Below are positions 36,463 through 45,822 of a DNA stretch of 64,000 bases, in pieces; the stretch's first letter is position 1; each line of letters begins with the position of its first letter. The notes beneath the pieces are model-generated. The model did no database searches and was not told where the DNA came from. It saw only the letters and a list, made by a program, of their open reading frames with translations. This DNA comes from 13-2-20CM-66-19 sp036273735. GTDB lineage: Bacteria > Pseudomonadota > Gammaproteobacteria > Steroidobacterales > Steroidobacteraceae. The stretch covers positions 27,519 to 91,518 of the forward strand of contig DASUHA010000071.1 in NCBI GenBank assembly GCA_036273735.1, in the 5' to 3' direction. The translations under genes and the position numbers were made by a program.

Positions 36463-37664
36463 GGGGGTACGCGCTCCAGGCGCTCGACGAGCGCATCGAG
36501 CAACACGGCGGCGGAAAAGGCGAGCACCACCGTCGGAATCGCCCCAAGCAGCACCAGGTCGGTGGCCGCCTGCCCGATCCCGCCGAAGACGAACGTGCCG
36601 AATCCGCCACCGCCGATGAGCGCCGCGACCGTGACCAGCCCGATATTCTGCACGAGGACGATCCGGATGCCCGTGAGAATGACGGGAAGCGCAAGAACGA
36701 GCTCTACGCTCATCAGCGTCTGCCACCGCGTCATTCCCATGCCGAGGGCGGCTTCGACGGTCGCGGGCGAGACGCGCTTGAGGCCGGCGACCGTGTTGGC
36801 GACGATCGGCAGCAGCGAGTAAAGGAACAGAGCCACCACTGCAGGGGCGGCACCGATGCCGCGGATGCCGACGGCCGCCGCGAGTGGAACGTGCGCGGCG
36901 AGCGCTCCGAGCGGAGCCATGAGGATGCCGAAGAGCGCGATGGAAGGGATGGTCTGGATGATATTGAGCGCGCTGAGCACACCAGGCTGCAGTCGTGGCG
37001 CGCGGTGACAGAAAACCCCTAGCGGCAGCGCGACGATGACGGCGGCGCCGAGCGAGCCCAACGAGAGAAGGATGTGTTGTCGCGCGGCGAGCGCGAAAGC
37101 CGCCGCGTTCACGGCGTACTCGCGCATCACCGAGACATTGTCGAAGATGCCGCGCGCCAGAGCGAGTCCCGCGAGGCCGAGGAAGAGTGCGAGCAGGAGC
37201 ACGCGCACACCGGGCCCTGGACGCATGCGCGTGATCGCATCGGTCGCCAGGAGGCCGAGCGACGCCAGCAGTAACCAGAAGCCTGCCCCCGGCGCGACCC
37301 GTACGATCAGGTCATGGGGTGGGGTCAAAGCGTTCGCTGCGCCAGCAAGGGCCATCGCGGTGACCACGAGGCCGGCGAGCGCTGCGCCGAGGCGCAACGG
37401 CGCATTCGCCACGAGGAGCGCCACGGCCGCTACCGTCGCAAGCGTCGCCCAACAGCCGAGAGCGCCCCACGTCGGAAGGACCTCCACCAGACCGCGTGTA
37501 TCGCCGGGTACGATGCGGTTTGCTTTGAAGGCGACGAACGGGAGCAGCAGGAGTCCGGCGGCTCCGACCAGTGTCAGCAGAGCACCCAGGCGATCGATGC
37601 CTGCAACCGCCTCAGTGTCCCGTGCTGAGGCCGGCCGGCGCAGCAGGAAACCGAGGGTGCTCAC
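36459..37664 (-). CDS. ABC transporter permease with long N-terminal membrane extension (YehY-like)
   Basis: 401 residues. About four extra N-terminal membrane helices precede the usual permease core (from about 190: LAARQHILLSLGSLGAAVIV; EAA loop ATVEAALGMGMTRWQTLMSV; ALIGGGGFGTFVF). The long form matches E. coli YehY, which supports the OsmF/Yeh assignment over OpuB. It overlaps the ATPase start and the binding-protein stop. Confidence 0.88.
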   Translation of the reverse strand: MSTLGFLLRRPASARDTEAVAGIDRLGALLTLVGAAGLLLLPFVAFKANRIVPGDTRGLVEVLPTWGALGCWATLATVAAVALLVANAPLRLGAALAGLVVTAMALAGAANALTPPHDLIVRVAPGAGFWLLLASLGLLATDAITRMRPGPGVRVLLLALFLGLAGLALARGIFDNVSVMREYAVNAAAFALAARQHILLSLGSLGAAVIVALPLGVFCHRAPRLQPGVLSALNIIQTIPSIALFGILMAPLGALAAHVPLAAAVGIRGIGAAPAVVALFLYSLLPIVANTVAGLKRVSPATVEAALGMGMTRWQTLMSVELVLALPVILTGIRIVLVQNIGLVTVAALIGGGGFGTFVFGGIGQAATDLVLLGAIPTVVLAFSAAVLLDALVERLERVPP

Positions 37665-38578
37665 TTCGACAGGCCCTTGCGCTGCAGATAGTCTTTGGCC
37701 ACGGACTCGATCGCCTCACCGTCGACCTGCACGCGCTCATTGAGACGTTGCAGCGTGTCGCGATCGAGGCTCTCCATGAGAGGCTTGACGAGGGTGGCGA
37801 TGTCGGGATACGCGCGCAACACGGATTCCCGGATGAGAGGGACGGGAGCGTAGATCGGCTGATCGTGCTTGTCATCCTCGAGGACGACGAGGCTCGCTGC
37901 GGCGATTCCCCCGTCAGTGGCATAGACCATCGCTGTGTTGGTGTCGTTCGTCCGCGCCGCAGCGGCGGTGATCATGGCTGTGGTTTCGCCTCCCGCGAGC
38001 ACGATGAGCTGGTCGGACGTCAGCTTGAACCCGTACGTGTCCTCGAGCGAGCGCAGCGTCCCGGCGTTGGCGAACTCGGCCGAGCAGGCGAGCACGACCT
38101 GGCTGCCCCCGGACACCCAGCGCGCGAAGTCGCTCATCGTGCGCAGATGGTGGGCATCGGCCACATCGCGGCGCACCGCGAGCGCCCACGCATTGCTCGC
38201 GGGGGCAGGGGTCAGCCAGACGATCCGGTTCCTCGCGTAGTCGAGGCGGGCACCGAGCTCGTATCCCCTCCTGAAGTCCTTCCACGCGGGGTCCGAAGGC
38301 ATATTGAAGAAGTTACCGCCGTTGCCCGTGTATTCGACGTAAAGGTCTACTTCGCCATCCAGAAGGGCCCGGCGCACGACGGGCGTTGCGCCGATTTTGA
38401 GGCGATCGACGGTAGGGATTCCGGCAGCGCTCAGGACCAGGTGGATCATCTCGCCGATCATCGCTGACTCGCTCGAGAGCTTCGAGGATACGACGACGGG
38501 GGCGCCGGCCCGCGCCAGCGCGGGGGCGATGAGCGCGATTGTCGCGGCCATCCAGAGCGCTTTGAAGAATCGCGCCAC
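37661..38578 (-). CDS. periplasmic glycine betaine-type binding protein (OsmF/YehZ-like)
   Basis: 305 residues with a signal peptide (FKALWMAATIALIAPALARA). OpuAC/OsmF-type fold: VVVSSKLSSESAMIGEMIHL, DGEVDLYVEYTGNGGNFF (Tyr/Thr ligand region), RNRIVWLTPAPASNAWALAV and TAMVYATDGGIAAASLVVL. Captures glycine betaine or related quaternary amines in the periplasm. First gene of the importer operon; divergent, with 72 bases, from the DMGDH-like gene. That shared promoter region ties import to demethylation. Confidence 0.88.
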   Translation of the reverse strand: MARFFKALWMAATIALIAPALARAGAPVVVSSKLSSESAMIGEMIHLVLSAAGIPTVDRLKIGATPVVRRALLDGEVDLYVEYTGNGGNFFNMPSDPAWKDFRRGYELGARLDYARNRIVWLTPAPASNAWALAVRRDVADAHHLRTMSDFARWVSGGSQVVLACSAEFANAGTLRSLEDTYGFKLTSDQLIVLAGGETTAMITAAAARTNDTNTAMVYATDGGIAAASLVVLEDDKHDQPIYAPVPLIRESVLRAYPDIATLVKPLMESLDRDTLQRLNERVQVDGEAIESVAKDYLQRKGLSK

Positions 38579-38650
38579 GTCCGGTCTCTACCCCTATGGC
38601 ACACACGGTGTCCGCTGGTGCGTTGCGAGTCAAGCGTTATCATCGGGGGG

Positions 38651-41065
38651 ATGAAGAGTTCAGCGCAAGCCGTCGTCATCGGGGGTGGAGTCGTCGGCGC
38701 CAGCGTGCTTTACCACCTCGCCAAGATCGGCTGGCAGGACGTTCTGCTGCTCGAGAAAAGCGAGCTCACGGCCGGCTCGACGTGGCACGCGGCAGGCGGC
38801 ATGCACACGTTCAATGGCGAGGCGAACATCTCCAAGCTGCAGAAATACACGATCGATCTCTACCGCGAGATCGAGGCGCTGTCGGGCCAGTCGTGCGGCC
38901 TGCATCCGAACGGCGGCCTCATGCTGGCCGCAACTCCCGGGGAGCTCGACAGCCTGAAGCTCATCTGCTCCCGCGCGCGCTATCTTGGCATGGAGACCGA
39001 GATGATCTCCCTCGAAGAGGCGCAGCGGCTGAACCCGCTCATCGACACGAGCTTCTTCATCGGCGCGCTCTGGCGTGCAGACGGCGGGCACTGTGACCCT
39101 TCCGGAACAACCCACGCGTACGTCAAGGCGGCTCGCCAGCTCGGCGCATCAGTGGAGCGTTTCACGCGAGTGCTGGCGCTCACTCCTCGTCGCGACGGTA
39201 CATGGGACGTCGTGACCGACAAGGGGACGGTGCATGCCGAGCACGTGATCAACTGCGCAGGGCTGTGGGCGCGCGAGATCGGACGTCTCGTTGGCATCGA
39301 TCTGCCGGTGCTTGCGATGGAGCACCACTACCTGGTGACCGAGGACATTCCGGAGCTCAAGGGACGCGAGCGCGAGATCGTCAATACGACCGACTACGCG
39401 GGCGAGATCTATATGCGGCAGGAGCGGGCAGGCGCCCTGATCGGCACCTACGAGCCGCACGGTGTGGTCTGGGCGCCCGTCAAAACACCCGACGACTTCT
39501 CAATGCAGCTCCTGCCCGAGGACTTCGAGCGCCTGGCACCTTACTTCGAGGTGGGATTCCAACACTTCCCCGCGCTCGGGCGCGCCGGGATCAAGAAGGC
39601 CATCAACGGGCCGTTCACGTTCGCGCCCGACGGCAACCCGCTCGTCGGGCCCGTTCGCGGCCTCGAGAACTTCTGGGTCGCCTGTGCCGTGATGGCGGGT
39701 TTCAGTCAGGGTGGCGGCATCGGGCTCGTGCTGTCGCGCTGGATGGCGGAGGGCGACCCGGGACAGGACATCCTGTCGATGGATGTATCGCGATTCGGCG
39801 CGTTTGCGACGCCCAAGTACACCTCCATCAAGGTTCCCGAGAATTACTCGCGCCGATTCCGCCTGGCGTATCCCAACGAGGAGCTTCCCGCGGCGCGCCC
39901 CGTGCGGCGCTCGCCAATCCATGACCGGCTCAAGGCCGCCGGGGCGGTGATGGGCGCGAATTTCGGGCTGGAGCATGCGCTCTGGTTCGCGCCTCCCGGC
40001 GTGGCGCCGGCCGAGACGCCGACGTATCGCCGTTCGGAGGCGTTCCCTCACGTTGGTGAAGAATGCCGCGCCGTGCGCAGCGCAGTCGGCATCTACGAGA
40101 CGACCAACTACGGAAAGTACGAAGTGACGGGCCGCGGTGCGCGCGGCTGGCTGGATCGGGTTTTCACCTCGCGCATTCCGCCGCCGGGGCGCTTGCGGCT
40201 GGCGCCGATGCTCAATCGGGCCGGGCGCATCGTCGGTGACCTCACGATCACCTGTCTCGCGGACGATCGGTACCTGATCTTCGGATCCGGCTTCGCCGAG
40301 GAATTCCACTTGCGGTGGTTCTGGGCGTCCGACATTCCGGCCGACGTGTTCGTCCGCTCGGCAGCATCGACGCTGACGGGATTCTCCATCGCGGGCCCGA
40401 GATCGCGGGAGCTTTTGCAGCGCCTCGTCCGGCTCGATCTTTCCGGCGGCGGGTTCAGGCTCTTTCAGGTGGCCGAGACGTCCGTGGGGTTCGCGCCGGC
40501 GATTCTCATGCGATCCGGCTTCACCGGAGAGCTCGGCTACGAGGTCTGGACGACGCCCGATTACTTCGCGACGCTCCACGATGATCTGCTCGAGGCGGGG
40601 CGCGACCTGGGCCTCACGCATTTCGGCGGACGCGCGCTGTCCTCGCTCCGGCTCGAGAAGGGCTACGGCTCATTCAACAAGGACTTTCGCCCGGACTACA
40701 CGCCTGGAGAAACCGGCCTCGATCGCTACGTCGATTTCGACAAGCCCGACTTCGTGGGACGCGCAGCCGCGCTCGCCGAGCGCGCCGCTGGCCCGAAGCG
40801 ACGCTTCGTAGTCCTCGAGCTGCCCGATGCGGATACGGAGGCGGTCGGTTACGAATCGATCATCAAGGCCGGCACGGCGGTTGGATACGTTACCTCGGCA
40901 GCGTATGGCCATTGCATCCGCAAGAGCCTCGCTGCCGGCTACGTGCCGGCCGCGCTTGCCCGCGACGGAGAGTCCTTCCAGATCGATGTCTTCGGTGAGC
41001 CTCGCGCCGCGATCGTCCGCCTGCGAGCGCTCTACGATCCGGAAGGACTGCGCCTCAGAGGTTAG
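38651..41065 (+). CDS. dimethylglycine/sarcosine dehydrogenase-like flavoprotein 1 (FAD + GCV_T domains)
   Basis: 804 residues; ATG 38651 has GGGGGG directly upstream. An N-terminal DAO-type FAD domain (VVIGGGVVGASVLYHLAKIG) is followed by TAGSTWHAAGGM, where the His after Trp matches the residue that carries covalent FAD in mammalian DMGDH and sarcosine dehydrogenase. The C-terminal half (from about 420) is an aminomethyltransferase (T-protein) fold that passes the released one-carbon unit to H4F: SGFTGELGYEVWTTPDYF and LRLEKGYGSFNKDF. Oxidative N-demethylation of dimethylglycine or a similar secondary/tertiary amine is likely. Confidence 0.88.
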   Translation: MKSSAQAVVIGGGVVGASVLYHLAKIGWQDVLLLEKSELTAGSTWHAAGGMHTFNGEANISKLQKYTIDLYREIEALSGQSCGLHPNGGLMLAATPGELDSLKLICSRARYLGMETEMISLEEAQRLNPLIDTSFFIGALWRADGGHCDPSGTTHAYVKAARQLGASVERFTRVLALTPRRDGTWDVVTDKGTVHAEHVINCAGLWAREIGRLVGIDLPVLAMEHHYLVTEDIPELKGREREIVNTTDYAGEIYMRQERAGALIGTYEPHGVVWAPVKTPDDFSMQLLPEDFERLAPYFEVGFQHFPALGRAGIKKAINGPFTFAPDGNPLVGPVRGLENFWVACAVMAGFSQGGGIGLVLSRWMAEGDPGQDILSMDVSRFGAFATPKYTSIKVPENYSRRFRLAYPNEELPAARPVRRSPIHDRLKAAGAVMGANFGLEHALWFAPPGVAPAETPTYRRSEAFPHVGEECRAVRSAVGIYETTNYGKYEVTGRGARGWLDRVFTSRIPPPGRLRLAPMLNRAGRIVGDLTITCLADDRYLIFGSGFAEEFHLRWFWASDIPADVFVRSAASTLTGFSIAGPRSRELLQRLVRLDLSGGGFRLFQVAETSVGFAPAILMRSGFTGELGYEVWTTPDYFATLHDDLLEAGRDLGLTHFGGRALSSLRLEKGYGSFNKDFRPDYTPGETGLDRYVDFDKPDFVGRAAALAERAAGPKRRFVVLELPDADTEAVGYESIIKAGTAVGYVTSAAYGHCIRKSLAAGYVPAALARDGESFQIDVFGEPRAAIVRLRALYDPEGLRLRG

Positions 41066-41094
41066 GGACGACGGTGTGCCGAGCGGGCAACAAG

Positions 41095-42243
41095 CTAGAT
41101 CGCCGTGGACGCGAGCGCGCGCTCATCGAGCGCATAGCCCATGCCGGGTGCATTACTCAGATGGAGCCAGCCCTCTGCATCGGCGACGAGCGGCTCCGCC
41201 ATCATGAAGTCCCGCCGCTCGAGCGTCCACTCCGGCGGGTCGTACGCATATTCGAGGAAAGGCGCATCAGCGAGTCCTGCGACCAGGTGTGCGTTGGCGG
41301 TGAGGCCCATGCCGTTGGTCCAGGTGTGGGGCGTGAAGACGAGCTGATGCTCCTGCGCCATCGCCGCAATCCGCCTCAGTCCCGTGATGCCGCCGACCAG
41401 GGCCGCATCGGGCTGGACCACATCGACGGACCCGCTGGTGATCAGATCGCGCAGCTCATGGAGCTGGCGTGTCATCTCACCCCCCGCAATCCTCACTTCC
41501 GTGGACCCGCGCAGCGCCTTCATGCCCGCGTGATCGGCGCGGTGCAAAGGCTCTTCCATCCAGAACACATCGAGGCGCTCGAGCTCCCGGGCCACCGCGA
41601 GCGCATCTTTCAGGCTCCAGGGTGCCTGCGTGTCCCACGGCATGCGCCAGCCCTGGTTGCAATCGACCAGCAGCTCGAGCCGCTCGCCGATGCGCCCGCG
41701 GACGGCCTCGAGCGCACGAATGTCTTGCCGCCAGTCGCCGCGTTGAAAGCGGATTTTCATGGCACCGAAGCCCTGGGCGACATAACGCGCCGCCTGCGCG
41801 GCGAGTGCCGCCGGATCGCGCAGCGTGCCCGAGGAGGCGTAGGTCCGCACCCGGCTCGAGAGACCCCCCAAGAGGCGCCAGCACGGTTGACCCGTGATCT
41901 TGCCGGCGAGGTCCCAGAGCGCGAGATCGAGCGGCCAGCAGCGCCCGTAGTGAAAATCGATGTGCGACAGGACGCGGTAATGTCGCTCGAGGGCGAGCGC
42001 ATCCTGGCCGACGAACAGCGGCTCGTGCCCTGCAAAGCCGACCATCAGGTCGCCCGATCCGTAGCCTTTGAGCCCAGTGTCGGTGGTGACCCGCACGATG
42101 GTGGCGTCAAAATGCACCCGCGGCCGGGTGTCCCAGCTCGCATGGAACGGCGGGTCGAGCGGCAGGCGATGATGGGTGATGCGGATCGCGGCGATCCGGT
42201 GCCCCGAGGAATGGGGCGCAGGTTGCTGGGGCAACGCGTTCAT
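41095..42243 (-). CDS. enolase-superfamily enzyme (mandelate racemase/muconate lactonizing type) 1
   Basis: 382 residues from ATG 42243. N-terminal capping domain and TIM barrel. Likely acid-base and metal residues: Lys in GAMKIRFQRG, Asp in LLVDCNQGW, Glu in FWMEEPL, Glu in RIAGGEMTR and His in VFTPHTWTNGMG. The superfamily includes racemases, epimerases and dehydratases. In betaine clusters, known members epimerise hydroxyproline betaine; a similar betaine racemase is a fair guess here, with sugar acid dehydratase as the alternative. Divergent from a LysR gene that probably controls it. Confidence 0.8.
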   Translation of the reverse strand: MNALPQQPAPHSSGHRIAAIRITHHRLPLDPPFHASWDTRPRVHFDATIVRVTTDTGLKGYGSGDLMVGFAGHEPLFVGQDALALERHYRVLSHIDFHYGRCWPLDLALWDLAGKITGQPCWRLLGGLSSRVRTYASSGTLRDPAALAAQAARYVAQGFGAMKIRFQRGDWRQDIRALEAVRGRIGERLELLVDCNQGWRMPWDTQAPWSLKDALAVARELERLDVFWMEEPLHRADHAGMKALRGSTEVRIAGGEMTRQLHELRDLITSGSVDVVQPDAALVGGITGLRRIAAMAQEHQLVFTPHTWTNGMGLTANAHLVAGLADAPFLEYAYDPPEWTLERRDFMMAEPLVADAEGWLHLSNAPGMGYALDERALASTAI

Positions 42244-42385
42244 GGGGGCTCGATCTAGGCTTTCACAATCGCCATCGCCGACCAAGCCGAGAATTTGGCT
42301 ACCCGCATCGAAAAAAGGCATCGAACGCCGTGCGCCGCGGTGCGCACCGGCAGTTACTATGGTTTCAGCCGCTCGGGAGGCACAG
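42244..42385. promoter_or_regulatory. divergent enolase-family / LysR control region
   Basis: 142 bases between two divergent starts, the classic LysR layout. A perfect 10-bp palindrome GGTGCGCACC lies at 42339-42348, and TACTAT at 42355-42360 could be a -10 box for the LysR gene. GGGAGG at 42375-42380 is its ribosome-binding site. Confidence 0.4.
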
Positions 42386-43378
42386 ATGGGCAAGAAAACG
42401 ATCGATCGCCGTTGGCTGCCGCTCAATGCGCTGCGCGCGTTCGAGGGGGTGGCCAAGCACGGCAGCTTCACGGCCGCCGCCCATGCGCTGCTCATCTCCC
42501 AGAGCGCGCTTTCACGGCATGTCATCTCGCTCGAGCGCCTGATCGGGGTGCAGCTCTTCGAGCGACGCCCGCACGCGCTGACGCTCACCAAGGCGGGGCA
42601 ACATCTGCTGCCGGCCGTGGCCAAGTCCTTCGATCGGCTGGAATACGCCATCGACGACATCCGTAACGAGGGCGCGCCTGCTCAGCGCACCTTGCGCGTG
42701 CGCATGCCGCCGAGCTTTGCAATGCAGCTCGCGGTGCCCATTCTCAGGGACTTCCGCCAGGCGAGTACGGAGGTCGACATCGACCTCATCAGCCCGACGG
42801 CCGCAGGTCCACCGCTGGGTGATGTCGATGTGGCGGTGGTCTACTCGAGGCCCATGGTGACCGACCTGGTCGCGGACCTTCTCTGGCCGGTGCGGCTCAG
42901 CATCCTCTGCCACCCGCAGATCGCTGCACAGCACGCTGCCAAGGGACTGGCCGGGTTCATCGAGGCGAACGAGCTCGTGCACGTGCGCATCGACGAGCTG
43001 CCGCGGCACGAGGCCTGGGCGCAGTTCGTGCGCCATGCCGGGCTCGGTCCGGTCAATGTCGAGCGCGGACTGGTGTTCGACACCGCCATGCTCGCCGCGC
43101 AGTACGCGTTGAGCGGGCAGGGCATTGCGCTGGTCGATACCAACCTCTTCGCGGAAGAGATCCGCGGCGGGCGTCTGGTGAGGCCGTTCGATACGACCGT
43201 CGACAACGGCTATGGTTACTACCTTCTGACGCATCCCGAGGGCCTCGCGGATACGGCGATCAGCCTCTTCAGATCGTGGCTGATCGGGCGATTCGGGGCG
43301 AGCGCCGTGCCCGCGAATCCGCCGGTGCAACTCGCGGTGTCCAACGACTGGGAGAAGGTGGAGCGGCAGGGCTCATGA
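42386..43378 (+). CDS. LysR-family transcriptional regulator (GcvA-like)
   Basis: 330 residues from ATG 42386. Winged HTH at residues 8-67: ALRAFEGVAKHGSFTAAAHA then QSALSRHVISLERLIG. The effector domain has a GcvA-like ending (LLTHPEGLADTAISLFRSWL). GcvA relatives respond to glycine or related small amines. The stop overlaps the ATG of the next flavoprotein, and the enolase-family gene is divergent, so both are likely targets. Longer upstream starts read low-complexity sequence. Confidence 0.9.
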   Translation: MGKKTIDRRWLPLNALRAFEGVAKHGSFTAAAHALLISQSALSRHVISLERLIGVQLFERRPHALTLTKAGQHLLPAVAKSFDRLEYAIDDIRNEGAPAQRTLRVRMPPSFAMQLAVPILRDFRQASTEVDIDLISPTAAGPPLGDVDVAVVYSRPMVTDLVADLLWPVRLSILCHPQIAAQHAAKGLAGFIEANELVHVRIDELPRHEAWAQFVRHAGLGPVNVERGLVFDTAMLAAQYALSGQGIALVDTNLFAEEIRGGRLVRPFDTTVDNGYGYYLLTHPEGLADTAISLFRSWLIGRFGASAVPANPPVQLAVSNDWEKVERQGS

Positions 43379-45822
43379 GAAGTACCGCGCGTGTCGTGGT
43401 GGTCGGCGGCGGCGTGGTCGGCGCCAGTGTGCTCTATCACCTGACGAAAGCCGGCTGGTCCGACGTGATGTTGATCGAGCGGGATGAGCTGACGTGTGGC
43501 TCGACCTGGCATGCCGCGGGAGGCATGCATACCGTCAACGGCGATCCCAACGTCGCGCGGCTGCAGCAATACACGATCAACCTCTACCGCGAGATCGAGC
43601 GCATCTCGGGCCAGTCCTGCGGGGTGCATCTCACCGGCGGCCTCATGCTGGCGGGCACCCGCGAGCGTCTCGACTGGCTGCGCATGGCGCAGGCGCGCGG
43701 CCGCTATCTCGGCATGGACCTGGAGATGCTCACGGTCGATGAGGCTGCGCGCCGCTTCCCGCTTCTCGACAAGCGACATTTCGTCGGCGCGATATTCGAC
43801 CCCGTCGAGGGTCACGTCGATCCTTACGGCGTCACGCAGGCCTATGCCAAATCCGCACAGATTGCGGGTGGCGAGATAGTACGTCACACCCGTGTGGTTG
43901 ATCTGAAGCCGCGGTCCGACGGTACATGGGATGTCATCACCGATCATGGGAATGTACATGCCGAGTATGTCGTCAACGCTGGAGGACTCTGGGCGCGCGA
44001 AGTGGGCAGAATGGTCGGGCTCGAGCTGCCGATCCTCGCGATGGAGCATCAGTACCTGATTACCGAGGAGGTGCCGCAGATTGCGGGTCTGCCCGAACAG
44101 CTGCACTGCATCGATTTCGAGGGCGAGCTCTACCTGCGCGAAGAGCGTGGCGGGATGTTGCTCGGCACCTACGAGCGCGCGGGCGTGCCCTGGTCGCCGG
44201 TTACGACGCCGTGGGATTTCGCCCAGAGCCTGCTGCCCAACGACCTGGAACGGATCGCTCCGAGCCTCGAGGTGGCGTTTCAGCACTTTCCTGCGCTTGG
44301 GGAAGTCGGCGTGCGCAAGGTCGTGAATGGCCCCTTCACGTTCGCCCCGGATGGTAATCCGCTCATAGGACCCATCACGGGGCTGCGTAATTTCTGGGTG
44401 GCATGCGGGGTGATGGCGGGGTTCAGCCAGGGCGGCGGTGTCGGCCTCGCGCTCTCACAATGGATGGTGAACGGCGATCCCGGCTCCGATATCTGGGCGA
44501 TGGATGTTGCCCGCTACGGCGACTGGGCGACACTGGCCTATACCAATGCCAAGGTGCGCGAGAATTACTCGCGCCGGTTCAGGATCCGCTTTCCGAATGA
44601 GGAGTTGCCGGCGGGCCGGCCGCTGCGCACGACACCGATTTACGATCGGCTGCGCGAGGCGCATGCAGTTTTCGGGGAATACTGTGGGCTCGAGCATCCG
44701 CTCTGGTTTGCGCCTTCCGATGCGCAGGCGCGGGAAAATGTCACGTTCCACCGCTCGAACGCGCATACGCACGTGGCCGAGGAGTGCCGTGCGGTGCAGG
44801 AGCGGGTTGGACTGATCGAGACATCCAACTACGGCAAGATCGAGATTTCCGGGCCCGGAGCCGCAGATTGGCTGTCGCGCATCATGGCCAACCGTGTGCC
44901 GGCCGTGGGGCGCATCGCGCTGACGCCGATGCTGAATGACCGAGGCAAGCTGATCGGTGACTTCACGATGTGCCGGCTCGCGGCGGATCGGGTGCTCCTC
45001 ATCGGAACTCTGGCCGCGGAGACGTACTACCTGCGTTGGTTCGAGCAGCATCTGCCGCCCACAGGCGTGCAGGTGCGAGCCTGCGCGATGGAGCACGTCG
45101 GGTTGTCGGTAGCCGGACCGGCCTCGCGCGAGCTATTGCAAAGTCTGGTGCGCGACGATCTTTCCAACGCTGCGTTCCCATTCCTGACTTTCCGCCGCCT
45201 CGACATCGGCATGATCCCTGCGCTGGTCGGTAGGATCTCCTTCACCGGCGAGCTGGGCTACGAGATCTGGGTGTCGCCCGATTACCAGCGCGCGCTGTAT
45301 GAGCTGCTGCTGGAGGCGGGAAGCGGGCGAGGCCTCAAACTCTTCGGTGCACGCGCGCTCAACGCCATGCGGATCGAGAAGGGTTTCGGCAACTGGGCGC
45401 GGGAGTTCCGCCCGATCTGCGGTCCCTACGAAGCGGGACTCGGGCGTTTCGTTGCTCTGGACAAGAGTGACTTCATCGGGCGGGCTGCGGCAGTCGATGC
45501 GCGCTCGAGCGGTGGGGAGTTGCGCCTCGTCGCGTTCGCCGTCGCGGCTGCCGACTCCGCTGAAGCTGCTGACAATGCGGAGGCTGCTGCTGCCGATGCG
45601 ATCGGGGATGAGCCGATCTGGCACGACGGCCGGGTCGTCGGCTGGGTCACTTCCGGCGCTTTCGGCCATCGGGTCGGGCGCTCGCTCGCGCTGGGCTACG
45701 TACCGAAGGCGCTGGCGGCGGCGAGCGAAGGGTTCGAGATCGAGCTCATCGGCGAGCGGCGGCCGGCGGAGCGGCTGGCCGCCTGCGCATACGACCCGAG
45801 CGGCGCGCGGATGCGCTCATGA
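43375..45822 (+). CDS. dimethylglycine/sarcosine dehydrogenase-like flavoprotein 2
   Basis: 815 residues from ATG 43375, overlapping the LysR stop. FAD motif VVVGGGVVGASVLYHLTKAG and the covalent-FAD-type motif CGSTWHAAGGM. T-protein fold in the C-terminal half (FTGELGYEIWVSPDYQRALY, RIEKGFGNWAREF). Very similar to flavoprotein 1 in layout. A 20-residue Ala/Glu/Asp insertion (AAADSAEAADNAEAAAADAI) lies near residue 725. Coupled to the next enolase-family gene by ATGA, so substrate isomerisation and oxidation may be sequential. Confidence 0.88.
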   Translation: MRSTARVVVVGGGVVGASVLYHLTKAGWSDVMLIERDELTCGSTWHAAGGMHTVNGDPNVARLQQYTINLYREIERISGQSCGVHLTGGLMLAGTRERLDWLRMAQARGRYLGMDLEMLTVDEAARRFPLLDKRHFVGAIFDPVEGHVDPYGVTQAYAKSAQIAGGEIVRHTRVVDLKPRSDGTWDVITDHGNVHAEYVVNAGGLWAREVGRMVGLELPILAMEHQYLITEEVPQIAGLPEQLHCIDFEGELYLREERGGMLLGTYERAGVPWSPVTTPWDFAQSLLPNDLERIAPSLEVAFQHFPALGEVGVRKVVNGPFTFAPDGNPLIGPITGLRNFWVACGVMAGFSQGGGVGLALSQWMVNGDPGSDIWAMDVARYGDWATLAYTNAKVRENYSRRFRIRFPNEELPAGRPLRTTPIYDRLREAHAVFGEYCGLEHPLWFAPSDAQARENVTFHRSNAHTHVAEECRAVQERVGLIETSNYGKIEISGPGAADWLSRIMANRVPAVGRIALTPMLNDRGKLIGDFTMCRLAADRVLLIGTLAAETYYLRWFEQHLPPTGVQVRACAMEHVGLSVAGPASRELLQSLVRDDLSNAAFPFLTFRRLDIGMIPALVGRISFTGELGYEIWVSPDYQRALYELLLEAGSGRGLKLFGARALNAMRIEKGFGNWAREFRPICGPYEAGLGRFVALDKSDFIGRAAAVDARSSGGELRLVAFAVAAADSAEAADNAEAAAADAIGDEPIWHDGRVVGWVTSGAFGHRVGRSLALGYVPKALAAASEGFEIELIGERRPAERLAACAYDPSGARMRS

